Counted from the stretch's first letter, positions 48,588 through 57,788 are shown. The stretch is DNA of 64,000 nt from Hyphomicrobiales bacterium (GCA_900471815.1 UICE01000001.1:211114-275113), one strand, 5' to 3'. A program made the numbers and translations. The notes: generated by a model not told the origin, from the letters alone.

Positions 48588-49271
48588 CTAGGCGGACTGG
48601 AATTTCTCTCCAACAAATTGCCAGTTGACCAGCTTTGCCAGCACTGCGGCGACATGCTCGGTTCGCCTGTTCTCATAGTCGAGATAGTAGGCATGTTCCC
48701 ATACATCGATACCGAGTAGCGTCTTCTTGCCATCTGCCAGCGGATTGCTTGCATCCTGCATTCCAACGACGGCAAGTTTATCGCCATCCTTTACCAACCA
48801 CACCCAGCCGGTGCCAAACACCTTGTCCGATTCCGCGACGATCTGCTTTTGCAATTCGTCAATGCCGCCGAATGAACTTTTCGCCGCATCAAGCAAAGCA
48901 CCCTCAGCGGCGGCAGGTCCACCTTTGAACTGTTCCCAATACAGATTGTGATTCCACGCCTGCGCAGCATTGTTGAAAATCGCCGTTTCATTTTCCTTTT
49001 TGGCGCGCACGACAACCTCCTCCAGAGGCAGTTCCGCGTAAGGCGTTTTCTCGGTCAGCGTATTGAGCTTTTTGTAGTAGCCCGCATGGTGCTTTCCAAA
49101 ATGCAGGCCGACAGTGCGAGCTGAAATGACCGGGCTCAATGCCCCTTCTTCATAGGGCAGTTCAGACTGCTTGAAAGGCATTGAAGCCTGGGCACGAACC
49201 GAGGGAGAGAAAAGCGTCGTGGCGGCTGCCGCGCCGGATAGCGCGAGCATATGACGGCGGTTCATTTTCAT
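48588..49271 (-). CDS. Exported Fe/Mn superoxide dismutase
   Basis: 227-aa enzyme. The N-terminus MKMNRRHMLALSGAAAATT has a twin-arginine (NRRHML) and hydrophobic stretch ending near VRAQA, so export by Tat, or a Tat-like signal, is likely; the mature part starts ASMPFKQSELPYEEGAL. Metal ligands: H in LHFGKHHAGYYKKL, H in QAWNHNLYWEQF, and D and H in IDVWEHAYYLDY. An exported enzyme would dispose of external or periplasmic superoxide. Fe versus Mn is not decided. ATG 49271 has AGGAG 8 bases upstream. It has a perfect EcfG-type promoter. Confidence 0.9.
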   Translation of the reverse strand: MKMNRRHMLALSGAAAATTLFSPSVRAQASMPFKQSELPYEEGALSPVISARTVGLHFGKHHAGYYKKLNTLTEKTPYAELPLEEVVVRAKKENETAIFNNAAQAWNHNLYWEQFKGGPAAAEGALLDAAKSSFGGIDELQKQIVAESDKVFGTGWVWLVKDGDKLAVVGMQDASNPLADGKKTLLGIDVWEHAYYLDYENRRTEHVAAVLAKLVNWQFVGEKFQSA

Positions 49272-49313
49272 TTTTCATTCTCCTGCGTTCGGTGAATCTC
49301 CAGATACATCGCA

Positions 49314-49338
49314 AACGACTGCAAAGCGCCAGAGTTCC
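49314..49338 (-). promoter_or_regulatory. EcfG/RpoE2-type promoter upstream of the SOD gene
   Basis: On the minus strand GGAAC (49338-49334), a 16-base spacer and CGTT (49317-49314) match the general stress consensus exactly. It lies 43 bases before the ATG at 49271, correctly oriented. The plus-strand text is AACG ... GTTCC. Confidence 0.75.
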
Positions 49339-49367
49339 ACCGTACACATCTGCTTGTGCAGCTCAGT

Positions 49368-50618
49368 TTATGGTTTTTTCAATTCTGCAACGACTGCATC
49401 AAAGAATACATTTGGATCGATCGGCTCCTTGCCCACCGGCTTGGGTTGCGCGCCAAAAGTGACAATGACGACCTTTTCAGCCGGGTCAATATAGATGTTT
49501 TGACCCTGAATCCCGATGGCGGAAAATGCGCCATCCTTGATGGAAGGCTCTGTCCATGCGGTCCACCACATATAGCCGTAATCGAGCTTTTTGCCGCCTT
49601 TAAGCGTCTTTGGCGTAGTCGCTTCCTTTACCCAGCCCTCCGGCAATATGGACTTTCCATCAATAACGCCGTTGTTCATGAAGAAGAGGCCGAAACGCCC
49701 GTAGTCGCGCAAGGTCGCGCTAATCCCACTGCCGCCAATCTCAACCCCGTCGGGCGAATCCAACCACCAAGTCGCATCGGTTTCCATTCCGAACGGCGCC
49801 CAGATTTTCTCCGACAGATAATCCGCAAGCGGCTTTTTCACCGCACCCCGTACTATCTCACCAAGAATCTGTGTTTCGCCCGTGCTGTAGGTATTCAATG
49901 TGCCAGGCTCAGCAGCTCGCGGCAGTTTCGCCATAAGCTCTACGGCAGAGCGCGGCTTTTGCGATATCTGCGCTTTTAACAGGGCGCGCCGGTCAGAGTT
50001 TGGGTCGGTATAGGTTTCATTCCATTTGACGCCAGACGACATCATCAAAACATCCCGAACCGAAACGCCATCATAGGCGCTGCCTTTCAGCTCAGGCACA
50101 TAGTCCACGACTTGCGCATCGAGGCCCTTTATCAGCCCATCCTTTATCGCAATGCCCGCAAGGGTAGAACTGATGGACTTTGCCACCGACATCGACATCC
50201 AACGTGTCTTTTCCGTATTGCCGCGTTGATATGTTTCAAAGGCAATCTTGCCGTCCTTGATGACGAGCATGGCTGTAATATTGTCCAGCGCCACAAAATC
50301 GTAGAGATCGTAATCCTTTTCCTCATACTTGAATTTGACATTCGTGAGCTGCTTGTCAGCTTTTGGAAGATCGAGAGGCTTCGTTCCGGCTTTGATCGTG
50401 CGTGTTGGAAAGAGCCGGTCAATGTTCCGGTAGGTGCTGACAGCCAGATCCGGCAAGAGTGCGCCATCATAAACCTGTTCGACAGTCCCAATAGGCTCAT
50501 TGCCATGCGGATATGTGCTTTCATCCGCCATCATGGGCGAAGTCGCCCCTATAAGAAGCGCTACCGTACTAAACATCGTGACTCTGAATGACGGCACAAT
50601 CATATAATTTCGAAACAT
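49368..50618 (-). CDS. Exported serine hydrolase, beta-lactamase class C fold
   Basis: 416-aa protein with a signal-like N-terminus (hydrophobic stretch after MIVPSFRVTMF to about residue 30, ending ISPMMAD). The SxxK motif is in SMSVAKSISSTLAG (about residue 145), YxN-type motif is YSTGETQILG, and KLDYGYMWWTAW near the end suggests the third conserved box. Such proteins include esterases, 6-aminohexanoate-dimer hydrolase-like enzymes and D-aminopeptidases; this one is not obviously a drug-active beta-lactamase. GGAGGAG precedes the ATG. Substrate unknown. Confidence 0.86.
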   Translation of the reverse strand: MFRNYMIVPSFRVTMFSTVALLIGATSPMMADESTYPHGNEPIGTVEQVYDGALLPDLAVSTYRNIDRLFPTRTIKAGTKPLDLPKADKQLTNVKFKYEEKDYDLYDFVALDNITAMLVIKDGKIAFETYQRGNTEKTRWMSMSVAKSISSTLAGIAIKDGLIKGLDAQVVDYVPELKGSAYDGVSVRDVLMMSSGVKWNETYTDPNSDRRALLKAQISQKPRSAVELMAKLPRAAEPGTLNTYSTGETQILGEIVRGAVKKPLADYLSEKIWAPFGMETDATWWLDSPDGVEIGGSGISATLRDYGRFGLFFMNNGVIDGKSILPEGWVKEATTPKTLKGGKKLDYGYMWWTAWTEPSIKDGAFSAIGIQGQNIYIDPAEKVVIVTFGAQPKPVGKEPIDPNVFFDAVVAELKKP

Positions 50619-50708
50619 TCACATCTCCTCCTTTGTTGCCAGGCGAGAGTGCGGTGTTCTTCGCTTCGGTTCAATGCTTGAAACCGGTTTTTTCCATCAT
50701 AGAGTGCA

Positions 50709-51509
50709 TTAGCTCAGGGACGTGATCGCCAGATATATGCCGAGCAAGAGCAGCCCGCTGAAAAAGACACGCCTGAATACCTCGGCGCTCATTCGCGCTC
50801 TAAGCATTTGTCCAATGAACATGCCCAGTAAAGCGGGAATCAGCGCAAGCAGCGAGACACCAAGCAACGGCACAGGTGCCATTTGATCATCGGCATGCAG
50901 CGCGAGCCCAAGAGCCAGTGCAATCGTGGATACTGTGAATGACAGCCCCAATGCCTGAATCAGCTCTTCTTTTTCCAGCATCAACGCCTGCAAATAAGGA
51001 ACCGCCGGAATAACGAATACGCCGGTTGCACCGGTCACGAACCCCGTTATCAGCCCGACCAGCGGCGAGAGCAGATTTTCATAACGCACGCTCACCTGAA
51101 ACCTGACTTGTAGCAATCCCAGCATTGCATAGATCGTCAAAGCTGCACCAAGGCCGGAGAGCGCAACGCCGGTGTGACCGCCTGTCAGCCAACCGCTTCC
51201 AGCAACGGTTCCAACAGCAACACCCGCCATCATGGTCCAGAGACGCTTGAAAAGCCGCTTGAACGATGGGCCTGCCAGCAACTGCCATATATTGGTGACG
51301 AAGGATGGAATAATCAGGATTGCCGCGCCCTGTGCGGGAGGCATGGTAATTGCCAGAAGGCCCATTGCGACGGTGGGCAAGCCCATTCCCACGACACCCT
51401 TTACAAGGCCGGCCAACAAAAACACCGATGCAACGGTAATCCAGATCATCGGAAAGGAGACAAGATGGCCAGTTGCGAGATTGACCAGATTTCCGGCGAC
51501 TTCCATCAT
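50709..51509 (-). CDS. TauE/SafE-family (sulfite exporter-like) membrane permease
   Basis: 266-aa inner-membrane protein with about eight helices. The GLVKGVVGMGLPTVAMGLLA block near the N-terminus and GLITGFVTGATGVFVIPAVP in the middle are the duplicated signature of this family, which exports sulfite, sulfoacetate or other organic anions. Start at ATG 51509 has AGGAAG 7 bases upstream. Divergent from a LysR regulator 120 bases away, probably its controller. Confidence 0.85.
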   Translation of the reverse strand: MMEVAGNLVNLATGHLVSFPMIWITVASVFLLAGLVKGVVGMGLPTVAMGLLAITMPPAQGAAILIIPSFVTNIWQLLAGPSFKRLFKRLWTMMAGVAVGTVAGSGWLTGGHTGVALSGLGAALTIYAMLGLLQVRFQVSVRYENLLSPLVGLITGFVTGATGVFVIPAVPYLQALMLEKEELIQALGLSFTVSTIALALGLALHADDQMAPVPLLGVSLLALIPALLGMFIGQMLRARMSAEVFRRVFFSGLLLLGIYLAITSLS

Positions 51510-51629
51510 AGCAGCACTTCCTGTTCTTTTGAGCTATTCCACGCCGACTCTTGACCTTTCCCTATCAAGTCCACAATCTGGAATTGCCTGGGCCAGCCTT
51601 CGTTATGGCCGAAGTCACGAGGTGTTGGT

Positions 51630-52520
51630 TTGCGATTTGATCTGGTTGACCTGAGGTTGTTTTTGCATATCGCTGAAAGCGGCAGCATCACTGCGGGTGC
51701 AGATCGCTCGGGCCTCGCGCTTGCATCGGCAAGTGCCCGCATCAAGGGCATGGAGGATATGCTTGGCGTAGCGCTGGTTGAGCGGAAACGGCGCGGCGTC
51801 ACCCTCACCTCGGCTGGGCATACACTCCTTCATCACGCGCGAACAATTCAGAATCAGATCGAGGCCATGACAGGGGATCTTGGCGAGCACGCCGATGGTT
51901 TCAGGGCGCGCATTCGTCTACTGGCAAATACGGCGGCGGCTACACAGTCTCTTCCTGAACTTCTATCGACTTTTCTCGTGGCAAATCCTCATATTGATGT
52001 GGACCTTGAGGAACATCCCAGCCACCTGATTGCTGAAAAGCTTGTCAATGGCTATGCGGATCTTGGCATTGCTGCCAGTTGGGCCGATCTGTCGAATCTC
52101 GAACAACGGCCCTTTTGCACCGACCGCCTCGCAATCATCGCAGCGCATAATTCCCCATTTGCTTCTGGTGCCCGCTCAATCCGCTTCGAGGATGCGGTAA
52201 ACGAACCCTTCATCGGCCTCAACATCGGCAATGCCTTGCAGGAGCACATCATCCGGCGGGCAGCACAACTCGGACGCCACGTGAACTTTCGGGTGCGTGT
52301 GACAACGCTGGAAACTGTCATCCAACTTGTTTCTAATAATGTTGGAATTGCCATTGTCCCGGAAGGGGCGGCACGCAAGTCCTCTCGCACGCGCAAATTG
52401 AGGATAGTTCCTCTCAGCAATGATTGGGCCACACGCCGCCTGTGCCTCTGTGCCCGTCGCTTCAGTGACCTCACACCGCAGGCAGCACGCCTTGCTGATA
52501 TTTTGTCTCAAACGGGATAA
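51630..52520 (+). CDS. LysR-family transcriptional regulator
   Basis: 296-aa regulator: winged helix with LFLHIAESGSITAGADRSGL and MEDMLGVALVERKRRGVTLT, then an effector domain. Its start is TTG at 51630 with GAGGTG about 7 bases upstream. Divergent from the TauE/SafE gene, its presumed target. Effector unknown. Confidence 0.9.
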   Translation: MRFDLVDLRLFLHIAESGSITAGADRSGLALASASARIKGMEDMLGVALVERKRRGVTLTSAGHTLLHHARTIQNQIEAMTGDLGEHADGFRARIRLLANTAAATQSLPELLSTFLVANPHIDVDLEEHPSHLIAEKLVNGYADLGIAASWADLSNLEQRPFCTDRLAIIAAHNSPFASGARSIRFEDAVNEPFIGLNIGNALQEHIIRRAAQLGRHVNFRVRVTTLETVIQLVSNNVGIAIVPEGAARKSSRTRKLRIVPLSNDWATRRLCLCARRFSDLTPQAARLADILSQTG

Positions 52521-52558
52521 GACGGCGGCGTTGAAAGCCAGGATGCCCTGCGGGGCGT

Positions 52559-52798
52559 CTACGACCCGACGACTTTCGGATCGCCCGCCTTGCCAAGAGC
52601 CTCGATCATGTAATCAACAACATCGTCCCCTACTGCCTCTTCGATCTCCGCCTCGTTATAGCCAGCAGCCTTTGCATCGGCGAGCAACGCGCGCGCAAGC
52701 TCCTCTCCTCGCTTTTCCGCATCACCAAGCTTATCAAGGTGAACGTTCTGCGCCGTCCAAGTCTTCACGAACGCCAGTGCTGGACCAAGTGTGATCAT
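52559..52798 (-). CDS. Small hypothetical protein, 79 aa
   Basis: MITLGPALAFVKTWTAQNVH at the N-terminus is followed by an acidic, alanine-rich helical body (AEKRGEELARALLADAKAAG then NEAEIEEAVGDDVVDYMIEA). No membrane segment and no known domain recognised. A strong ribosome site (GGAGGAG) precedes the ATG, which supports expression. It lies between the LysR gene and tRNA-Arg. Confidence 0.7.
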   Translation of the reverse strand: MITLGPALAFVKTWTAQNVHLDKLGDAEKRGEELARALLADAKAAGYNEAEIEEAVGDDVVDYMIEALGKAGDPKVVGS

Positions 52799-52934
52799 AA
52801 TTTCTCCTCCACTTCAGCGCAGCGCCAATGAGAGCGCTAGAACCTTAATACCGTTCATATTCAAAATTCGCCATTGAAGCCTTGACGCGCATCGGTTAGA
52901 ACCGCTTCGCGCATGCGAGCTGTCGCAGCCTCAT

Positions 52935-53011
<77 letters not shown>

Positions 53012-53087
53012 TTTCAGTAGAGAACTGCTGGAACTGCGGACTTCGCCCGCTGGGAGGGCGTAGCCTGCTCGGGACCGTTTGAGACAG

Positions 53088-54290
53088 TCACCTGACAATA
53101 GTGGTCGATGGCAAAACTTTGCGCTGTTTCCAGCCAAGCCAGATCAGGGCGAGCGCGGCAGCACCCATCCAGGGCAGCAGTAACAGGTTGAGCATTTGCC
53201 ATCCAAGGAATTCCAGCAGCGCTGCTGCGCTCACCGAAGACATAAGCCCACAGGCAAAGATCGTCATGTCATTGGTCGCTTGCGCACGCCCTTTTTCGGC
53301 TGGCGTATAGGTGCTGGTCAGCAATGTTGTACCGCCAATATAGAGGAAGTTCCAACCGATTCCGAGCAGGACAAGTGCGCCTGCAAACGAACCGAAACCA
53401 GTTCCCGTCAATGACATGGTCACATGACCGGCCAAGAGAACCAGGCCCGTCAACATAATAGGCAGCACGCCGAAGCGCGCGATCAACGAGCCTGTAAAGA
53501 AGGACGGCAAAAACATCCCAAGCACATGGAGTTGAATGACTGTCGCAGTGGCTGGGAGGTCGTGATGATGATGCGCCATGGCAAGCGGCGTTGCGGTCAT
53601 GGCAAGAATCATGATTCCGTAGCCGGTCACGGCCCCGAAAAGCGCAACGAGATAGACTGGCTGAGTAATGATCTGGCCCCAGGACCGCCCCTTATCCGCA
53701 TCACTATGAATGGCCTGCGGGGTGGGAACGCGAAGCCAGAGCAGCGCTCCGGCGGCAACCAGAGAGACCAGTGCCAAAAGCAGAAATGAGCCGACATATT
53801 CGGGCTGCAGCAGCGGACCACCGAGGCGTGCAAGCATGGGACCCGCCACAGCCGCGACGACACCGCCACCCAGCACGAGCGAGATCGCCCGGGAGCGGAA
53901 GTTCTCGTCAGCGACCTCGCTCGCAGCGAAGCGGTAGAATTGTGCAAAAGATTGATAACCTCCGACCAGAAACGTGCCGAATGACAAAAGAAGTAGCGAT
54001 TCCAGCCAGATGCCCAGTGCCGCGCAGAGCCCGCCAACAACACCAAGCAGCGCCCCGGCGACAAAGCCCGTCCGGCGGCCGACCCGTGCCATCCACATTG
54101 ATGCAGGAAATGTCGCTGCCGCCGTGCCCAGAAACATCGCAGCGATCGGCATAGTTGCCAGCCCCGGACGCGAGGCGACCTGACCGCCGGCCAGAGCGCC
54201 GACAGTCACGACAAGCACCGTGACCGTTTGAAAGAGCGCTTGCGCGCTCGCTAGCAAAAATACCTGCCGATGCATGGGATTGCCGATCAT
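53088..54290 (-). CDS. Major facilitator superfamily transporter
   Basis: 400-aa, twelve-helix MFS permease. MWMARVGRRTGFVAGALLGV in loop 2-3 resembles the GxxxDRxGRR-type signature. The ATG at 54290 (MIGNPMHRQVFLLASAQAL) has GAAGGG 8 bases upstream; a TTG further up would add 5 residues. The loop MAHHHHDLPATATVIQLH has a run of four histidines. Substrate unknown; drug/metabolite exporter type is likeliest. Confidence 0.86.
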   Translation of the reverse strand: MIGNPMHRQVFLLASAQALFQTVTVLVVTVGALAGGQVASRPGLATMPIAAMFLGTAAATFPASMWMARVGRRTGFVAGALLGVVGGLCAALGIWLESLLLLSFGTFLVGGYQSFAQFYRFAASEVADENFRSRAISLVLGGGVVAAVAGPMLARLGGPLLQPEYVGSFLLLALVSLVAAGALLWLRVPTPQAIHSDADKGRSWGQIITQPVYLVALFGAVTGYGIMILAMTATPLAMAHHHHDLPATATVIQLHVLGMFLPSFFTGSLIARFGVLPIMLTGLVLLAGHVTMSLTGTGFGSFAGALVLLGIGWNFLYIGGTTLLTSTYTPAEKGRAQATNDMTIFACGLMSSVSAAALLEFLGWQMLNLLLLPWMGAAALALIWLGWKQRKVLPSTTIVR

Positions 54291-54305
54291 GCGGATGCCC
54301 TTCAA

Positions 54306-54593
54306 TGCAGCTTAAAGTTGATATACATCTCTAACAACAATCACCAATTATCAAAAGTATAGAATTGCCGGAAAACCATGGCGGCTCATTCTCGCAATGC
54401 TTCTGGGGGTCCGGCCCCTGCCTCAACGAGACGGAATGGAACAAAACGTCAAAAATACTGTTGCAATGTGTACGGCAAGACGGCATGCGTTGACTTGCCT
54501 TCATCGGCACCCAACATGGCCGTTCATCAGACCTTAATCGGCATTCGATTATTGCTGGACGGCTAACGTGACTGGTCAACGACAGAGCTCATT
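54306..54593. promoter_or_regulatory. Intergenic region between the MFS gene and the NTF2-like gene
   Basis: About 290 bases with no credible gene. It contains a near-match general stress promoter at 54438-54462 and presumably the MFS promoter near 54306-54360. Confidence 0.5.
54438..54462 (+). promoter_or_regulatory. Near-match EcfG-type promoter upstream of the NTF2-like gene
   Basis: GGAAC (54438-54442), 16 bases, then TGTT (54459-54462). One mismatch from CGTT in the -10 element, and about 130 bases before the ATG at 54594. Confidence 0.45.
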
Positions 54594-54986
54594 ATGACAC
54601 TGGAATCCGACTTGAACTTCTCCATCACTGATATTGAGCAGCTTGAAGACAGCCTGCGCAAGGCGATGCTTTCCAGCGATACTGCCGCGTTGGATGAATG
54701 TCTCGACGACAATCTCATCGCGATAGATCCTTTTGGACGCAGGCTGAACAAGCAGGAAAACCTCGATTTCCATCGTGCCAATATCCTTAAACTTGATCAG
54801 ATTGACATGTTGGATTGCTCGGTGCGACTCATGGAAAATGCCGCGACAGTCTCATGGTTCGGAAAAATCGCCGGAACATATTACGGGGAAAGCTTTTCCG
54901 AAAAGCTCGCTTATAGTCGCGTCTGGTCACGAACTGACGGGCGGTGGACATTGATCCTCATCCACAGCACCAGAATTACGATGTGA
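54594..54986 (+). CDS. SnoaL/NTF2-like (DUF4440-type) protein
   Basis: 130-aa protein with the cone-like NTF2 fold pattern: helix-rich LEDSLRKAMLSSDTAALDEC, then beta strands LIAIDPFGRRLNKQENLDFH and SRVWSRTDGRWTLILIHSTR. Such proteins are small isomerases, hydrolases or binding proteins; no catalytic residue pattern is decisive. Flanked by MFS and a small hypothetical gene. Confidence 0.78.
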   Translation: MTLESDLNFSITDIEQLEDSLRKAMLSSDTAALDECLDDNLIAIDPFGRRLNKQENLDFHRANILKLDQIDMLDCSVRLMENAATVSWFGKIAGTYYGESFSEKLAYSRVWSRTDGRWTLILIHSTRITM

Positions 54987-55072
54987 GTTATCCGTCTTAA
55001 GTACCGCGATAGCTGGGACCAGAGCCAACTCACCCCAGTCGCAGATCAATGATTCAATGTGCGGAAACTGCT

Positions 55073-55312
55073 CTATTCGAGCTCCAGTACCTCTCCCGCT
55101 GTATAGATAATTTCCGGCGGGCCATACTCGCCAACATCCGGCTTCGCTTCCCGGGCCCAAGCGATAACACCAGCATGTTTTGAAGCCAAATCCTTGGCCG
55201 TGCGGATGGCGCGATCTTTTGTTTCGAATTGCTGCGGTTCTCCAACCGGGAAAAGCTCGCCAGCATCCCCTTGGTCGAACGCTATGACGACAATCAATTG
55301 CACTGGGTCCAT
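55073..55312 (-). CDS. Small hypothetical protein, 79 aa, with an EcfG-type promoter
   Basis: MDPVQLIVVIAFDQGDAGEL followed by ETKDRAIRTAKDLASKHAGV and EIIYTAGEVLELE. Soluble, with no membrane segment; no family recognised. AAGG lies about 8 bases before the ATG. A perfect GGAAC-N16-CGTT lies upstream on the same strand, so general-stress expression is likely. Confidence 0.75.
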   Translation of the reverse strand: MDPVQLIVVIAFDQGDAGELFPVGEPQQFETKDRAIRTAKDLASKHAGVIAWAREAKPDVGEYGPPEIIYTAGEVLELE

Positions 55313-55541
55313 TACACTAGCCTTACGTCAAACGATAATTTTAATACTGACCCAAGAATTCAAAGGCAGGCCTTCGATCCAGAAAACATCAGTAAACACA
55401 TGGGGCCATAGGTGCCCTATTCGATACTAAACGCCAAGCACTAACAGCGGTTCCAATAGCGGCACTATGTTACTACTTTTGGTAACGTTTTATTTCAAAG
55501 CGCACCTTGCGTGATCTTATTCGGCGGCCATATAATAGCGG
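55313..55541. promoter_or_regulatory. Divergent region between the 79-aa gene and the desaturase
   Basis: About 230 bases without a gene. It carries the EcfG-type promoter for the 79-aa gene (55430-55454, minus strand) and must also hold the promoter of the desaturase. Confidence 0.5.
55430..55454 (-). promoter_or_regulatory. EcfG/RpoE2-type promoter upstream of the 79-aa gene
   Basis: Plus-strand AACG (55430-55433), a 16-base spacer and GTTCC (55450-55454): on the minus strand GGAAC-N16-CGTT, an exact match to the general stress consensus. It lies about 118 bases before the ATG at 55312. Confidence 0.7.
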
Positions 55542-56573
55542 ATGATAACTCCTCCACAAAAAAATAGCCCTGCAGCAAGCTCTGATGCTCGTCCTTGGCT
55601 TAAAATTCTAAGCCAATATCGCAAACCGCATAGAGGCCGGAGCGCCTTTGAACTTGCGGTTACGCTTGTTCCTTTCGCTATTTTCTGGGCTTTGTGCTGG
55701 GCCGCTGTCCATTATGGCTATTGGTGGGGTTTGGTTCTCATTATTCCAGCAGCAGGCTTCCTGTTGCGATTGTTCATGATCCAGCATGATTGCGGCCACG
55801 GATCATTCTTTGCTCACCGCCACACGGATGACTGGACTGGCCGGGTCATTGGCGTGCTGACATTGACACCTTATGATTATTGGCGACGCAGCCACGCTAT
55901 TCACCACGCCTCGGCGGGAAATCTGGATGAACGCGGCATTGGTGACATTACTACGCTGACGGTTGCCGAATATCGCGCGTTGTCACGATGGGGCCGGATT
56001 GGCTATCGCTTCTATCGCCACCCGGCGGTTATGTTTGGTGTGGGGCCTGTTTGGCTGTTCTTCTTCAAGCAGCGTTTGCCCTTCGGCATGATGCGGTCTG
56101 GTGCTGCGCCGTGGATTTCAACCATGGCAACCAATCTTGGCATCGCTGTCTGCGCCATATTTCTGATGTGGCTTGTCGGCGTCGGTCCATTTCTGCTGAT
56201 ACACCTGCCCATCGTTACGCTTGCGGGAGCGGCGGGTATTTGGCTGTTTTACGTTCAGCATCAATTCGAAGAGACGCATTGGTCATCGGCACCGGAATGG
56301 CAGTTCCATGAAGCCGCCCTGCATGGTTCTTCGCATTACATATTGCCGGGTTTTCTCCAATGGATCACCGGCAATATTGGCATTCACCATGTTCATCACC
56401 TTTCCAGCAAGGTTCCCTGCTACCGGCTTCCGCAAGTTCTGAAGGACTATCCGGAGCTTGCCGATATTGGCCGTATTACAATCATGGAAAGCCTGCGCTG
56501 CGTGAAGCTTGTATTGTGGGATGAAAACCGCAAAAGACTGATTTCTTTCAGGGAAGCAAGGGCGCAGGTCTGA
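55542..56573 (+). CDS. Acyl-lipid fatty acid desaturase
   Basis: 343-aa membrane desaturase. The three histidine boxes for the di-iron site are HDCGHGSFF (~85), RRSHAIHHASAGNLDERG (~123) and GIHHVHHLSSKVP (~285). Four helices flank them. It matches omega-6/delta-12-type enzymes by box spacing, used to adjust membrane fluidity; regiospecificity is inferred. The ATG at 55542 has a weak ribosome site. Confidence 0.9.
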   Translation: MITPPQKNSPAASSDARPWLKILSQYRKPHRGRSAFELAVTLVPFAIFWALCWAAVHYGYWWGLVLIIPAAGFLLRLFMIQHDCGHGSFFAHRHTDDWTGRVIGVLTLTPYDYWRRSHAIHHASAGNLDERGIGDITTLTVAEYRALSRWGRIGYRFYRHPAVMFGVGPVWLFFFKQRLPFGMMRSGAAPWISTMATNLGIAVCAIFLMWLVGVGPFLLIHLPIVTLAGAAGIWLFYVQHQFEETHWSSAPEWQFHEAALHGSSHYILPGFLQWITGNIGIHHVHHLSSKVPCYRLPQVLKDYPELADIGRITIMESLRCVKLVLWDENRKRLISFREARAQV

Positions 56574-56597
56574 TATCAGCGCCCGACCCTCGCGCGA

Positions 56598-57773
56598 TCA
56601 CGCAATCGACAGATGCTCTTTGGGCCTCGCGGTGCGGGCCAGCCTTATTACCGCAAGACCCAGGATTGAGAATATACTGCCAACAGTGCCCAGATAGTTC
56701 AGCCCCAGATTGGTGATGACCAGCCCTCCGATCATTGATCCTATGGCAACCCCAAGGTAGAGCGCGGAATAATTGAGCGATAAAGCGAGCGGCGCGCTTT
56801 CCGGCGCTATCGCCAATATGCGGCTTGCCTGTGCCGGTGGAAACATCCAGGCGATAACACCCCAGACCACCATGTGCGCGATCAAGACAATACCGGCAAA
56901 CTCATGTGGCAAGGTCATGATCCAACTGACCAGGATCAGGGCAACTGTATTGAGAATGGATGCAGCAATCACCGTTTTGGTGGCACCGAAGCGATCGGCC
57001 AACTGCCCGCCAAGAAAATTGCCGAATGCCGCGCCAACTCCAAAAGCCAAAAGGATAATCGGCAAGTATTCACGGGAAAGACCTGTCCCCTCCACTGCAA
57101 CAGCCGCGATATAGGTATATACGGCAAAGCCTCCGGTCATATAGAGAAGCATGGTCAAGAGTGCAGGCAGCAGGCCCGGATGACGGATGACGCTCAGGCG
57201 CTTGGCCAAGGTCATTTTATCTGCGTAAAGGCCGCGTGGCAGCAATAGCCAAACGATCAACGTGGCCAGAACACCGATCAGGGCAATGAACAGATATGTG
57301 CCGCGCCAGCCCGCAAAGCTGCTTATAAATGCCCCCAATGGCGCGCCAAACGCCACGGCCAGAGTTGTTCCCCCGACAATCACAGAGATCGCTCTGGCGC
57401 GATGATGCGGCTGCGATATTGCAACGGCCGTCGCCTGCGCTGTCGCGGCATAAAGCCCGGCAACCACTGCAATCAGGAGGCGTGCTATCAGCAAGAGAAT
57501 ATATGTCGGGGATATTGAAGCAAGAATAGCACCGAGAACAAAAAACAATGCGCTTCCAGCCAGCACGATACGCCTATCCAGCGCACCTGTGAGGGCAGCG
57601 ACGATGGGCGCTCCAATTGCATAGGCGAAAGCATAGGTCACAACCAGATAGCCTGCCTGAACAAGACTTACCCCCGTGTCTCCAGCGATCTCGGGCAGAA
57701 GGCTTGCCACGACAAAGCCTTCAATGCCGATTGCAAATGTGCCCAGCGCCAGTCCTACAAGACGAATGTCCAT
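56598..57773 (-). CDS. MFS transporter, AraJ/arabinose-efflux type
   Basis: 391-aa, twelve-helix MFS permease. The N-terminal half has VAALTGALDRRIVLAGSALF, a typical DRR loop 2-3 motif, and GGTTLAVAFGAPLGAFISSF (motif C-like, a feature of exporters). It is convergent to the desaturase and divergent from an ArsR-type repressor, which shares operators with it; a small-molecule exporter under repression is a reasonable inference. Confidence 0.87.
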   Translation of the reverse strand: MDIRLVGLALGTFAIGIEGFVVASLLPEIAGDTGVSLVQAGYLVVTYAFAYAIGAPIVAALTGALDRRIVLAGSALFFVLGAILASISPTYILLLIARLLIAVVAGLYAATAQATAVAISQPHHRARAISVIVGGTTLAVAFGAPLGAFISSFAGWRGTYLFIALIGVLATLIVWLLLPRGLYADKMTLAKRLSVIRHPGLLPALLTMLLYMTGGFAVYTYIAAVAVEGTGLSREYLPIILLAFGVGAAFGNFLGGQLADRFGATKTVIAASILNTVALILVSWIMTLPHEFAGIVLIAHMVVWGVIAWMFPPAQASRILAIAPESAPLALSLNYSALYLGVAIGSMIGGLVITNLGLNYLGTVGSIFSILGLAVIRLARTARPKEHLSIA

Positions 57774-57788
57774 GGCCAATACCTAAAT

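Noticed and set aside
49368-50618. Antibiotic-resistance beta-lactamase
   Set aside because: The fold and SxxK are there, but it resembles exported esterase/6-aminohexanoate hydrolase-like members; no evidence for drug resistance.
53530-53600. Histidine-rich run in the MFS transporter as a metal-binding loop
   Set aside because: Four consecutive histidines in an internal loop are suggestive but too little to infer a metal substrate.
54378-54566. 62-codon open frame between the MFS and NTF2-like genes
   Set aside because: No ribosome site, no recognisable composition; it covers a candidate promoter and is probably non-coding.
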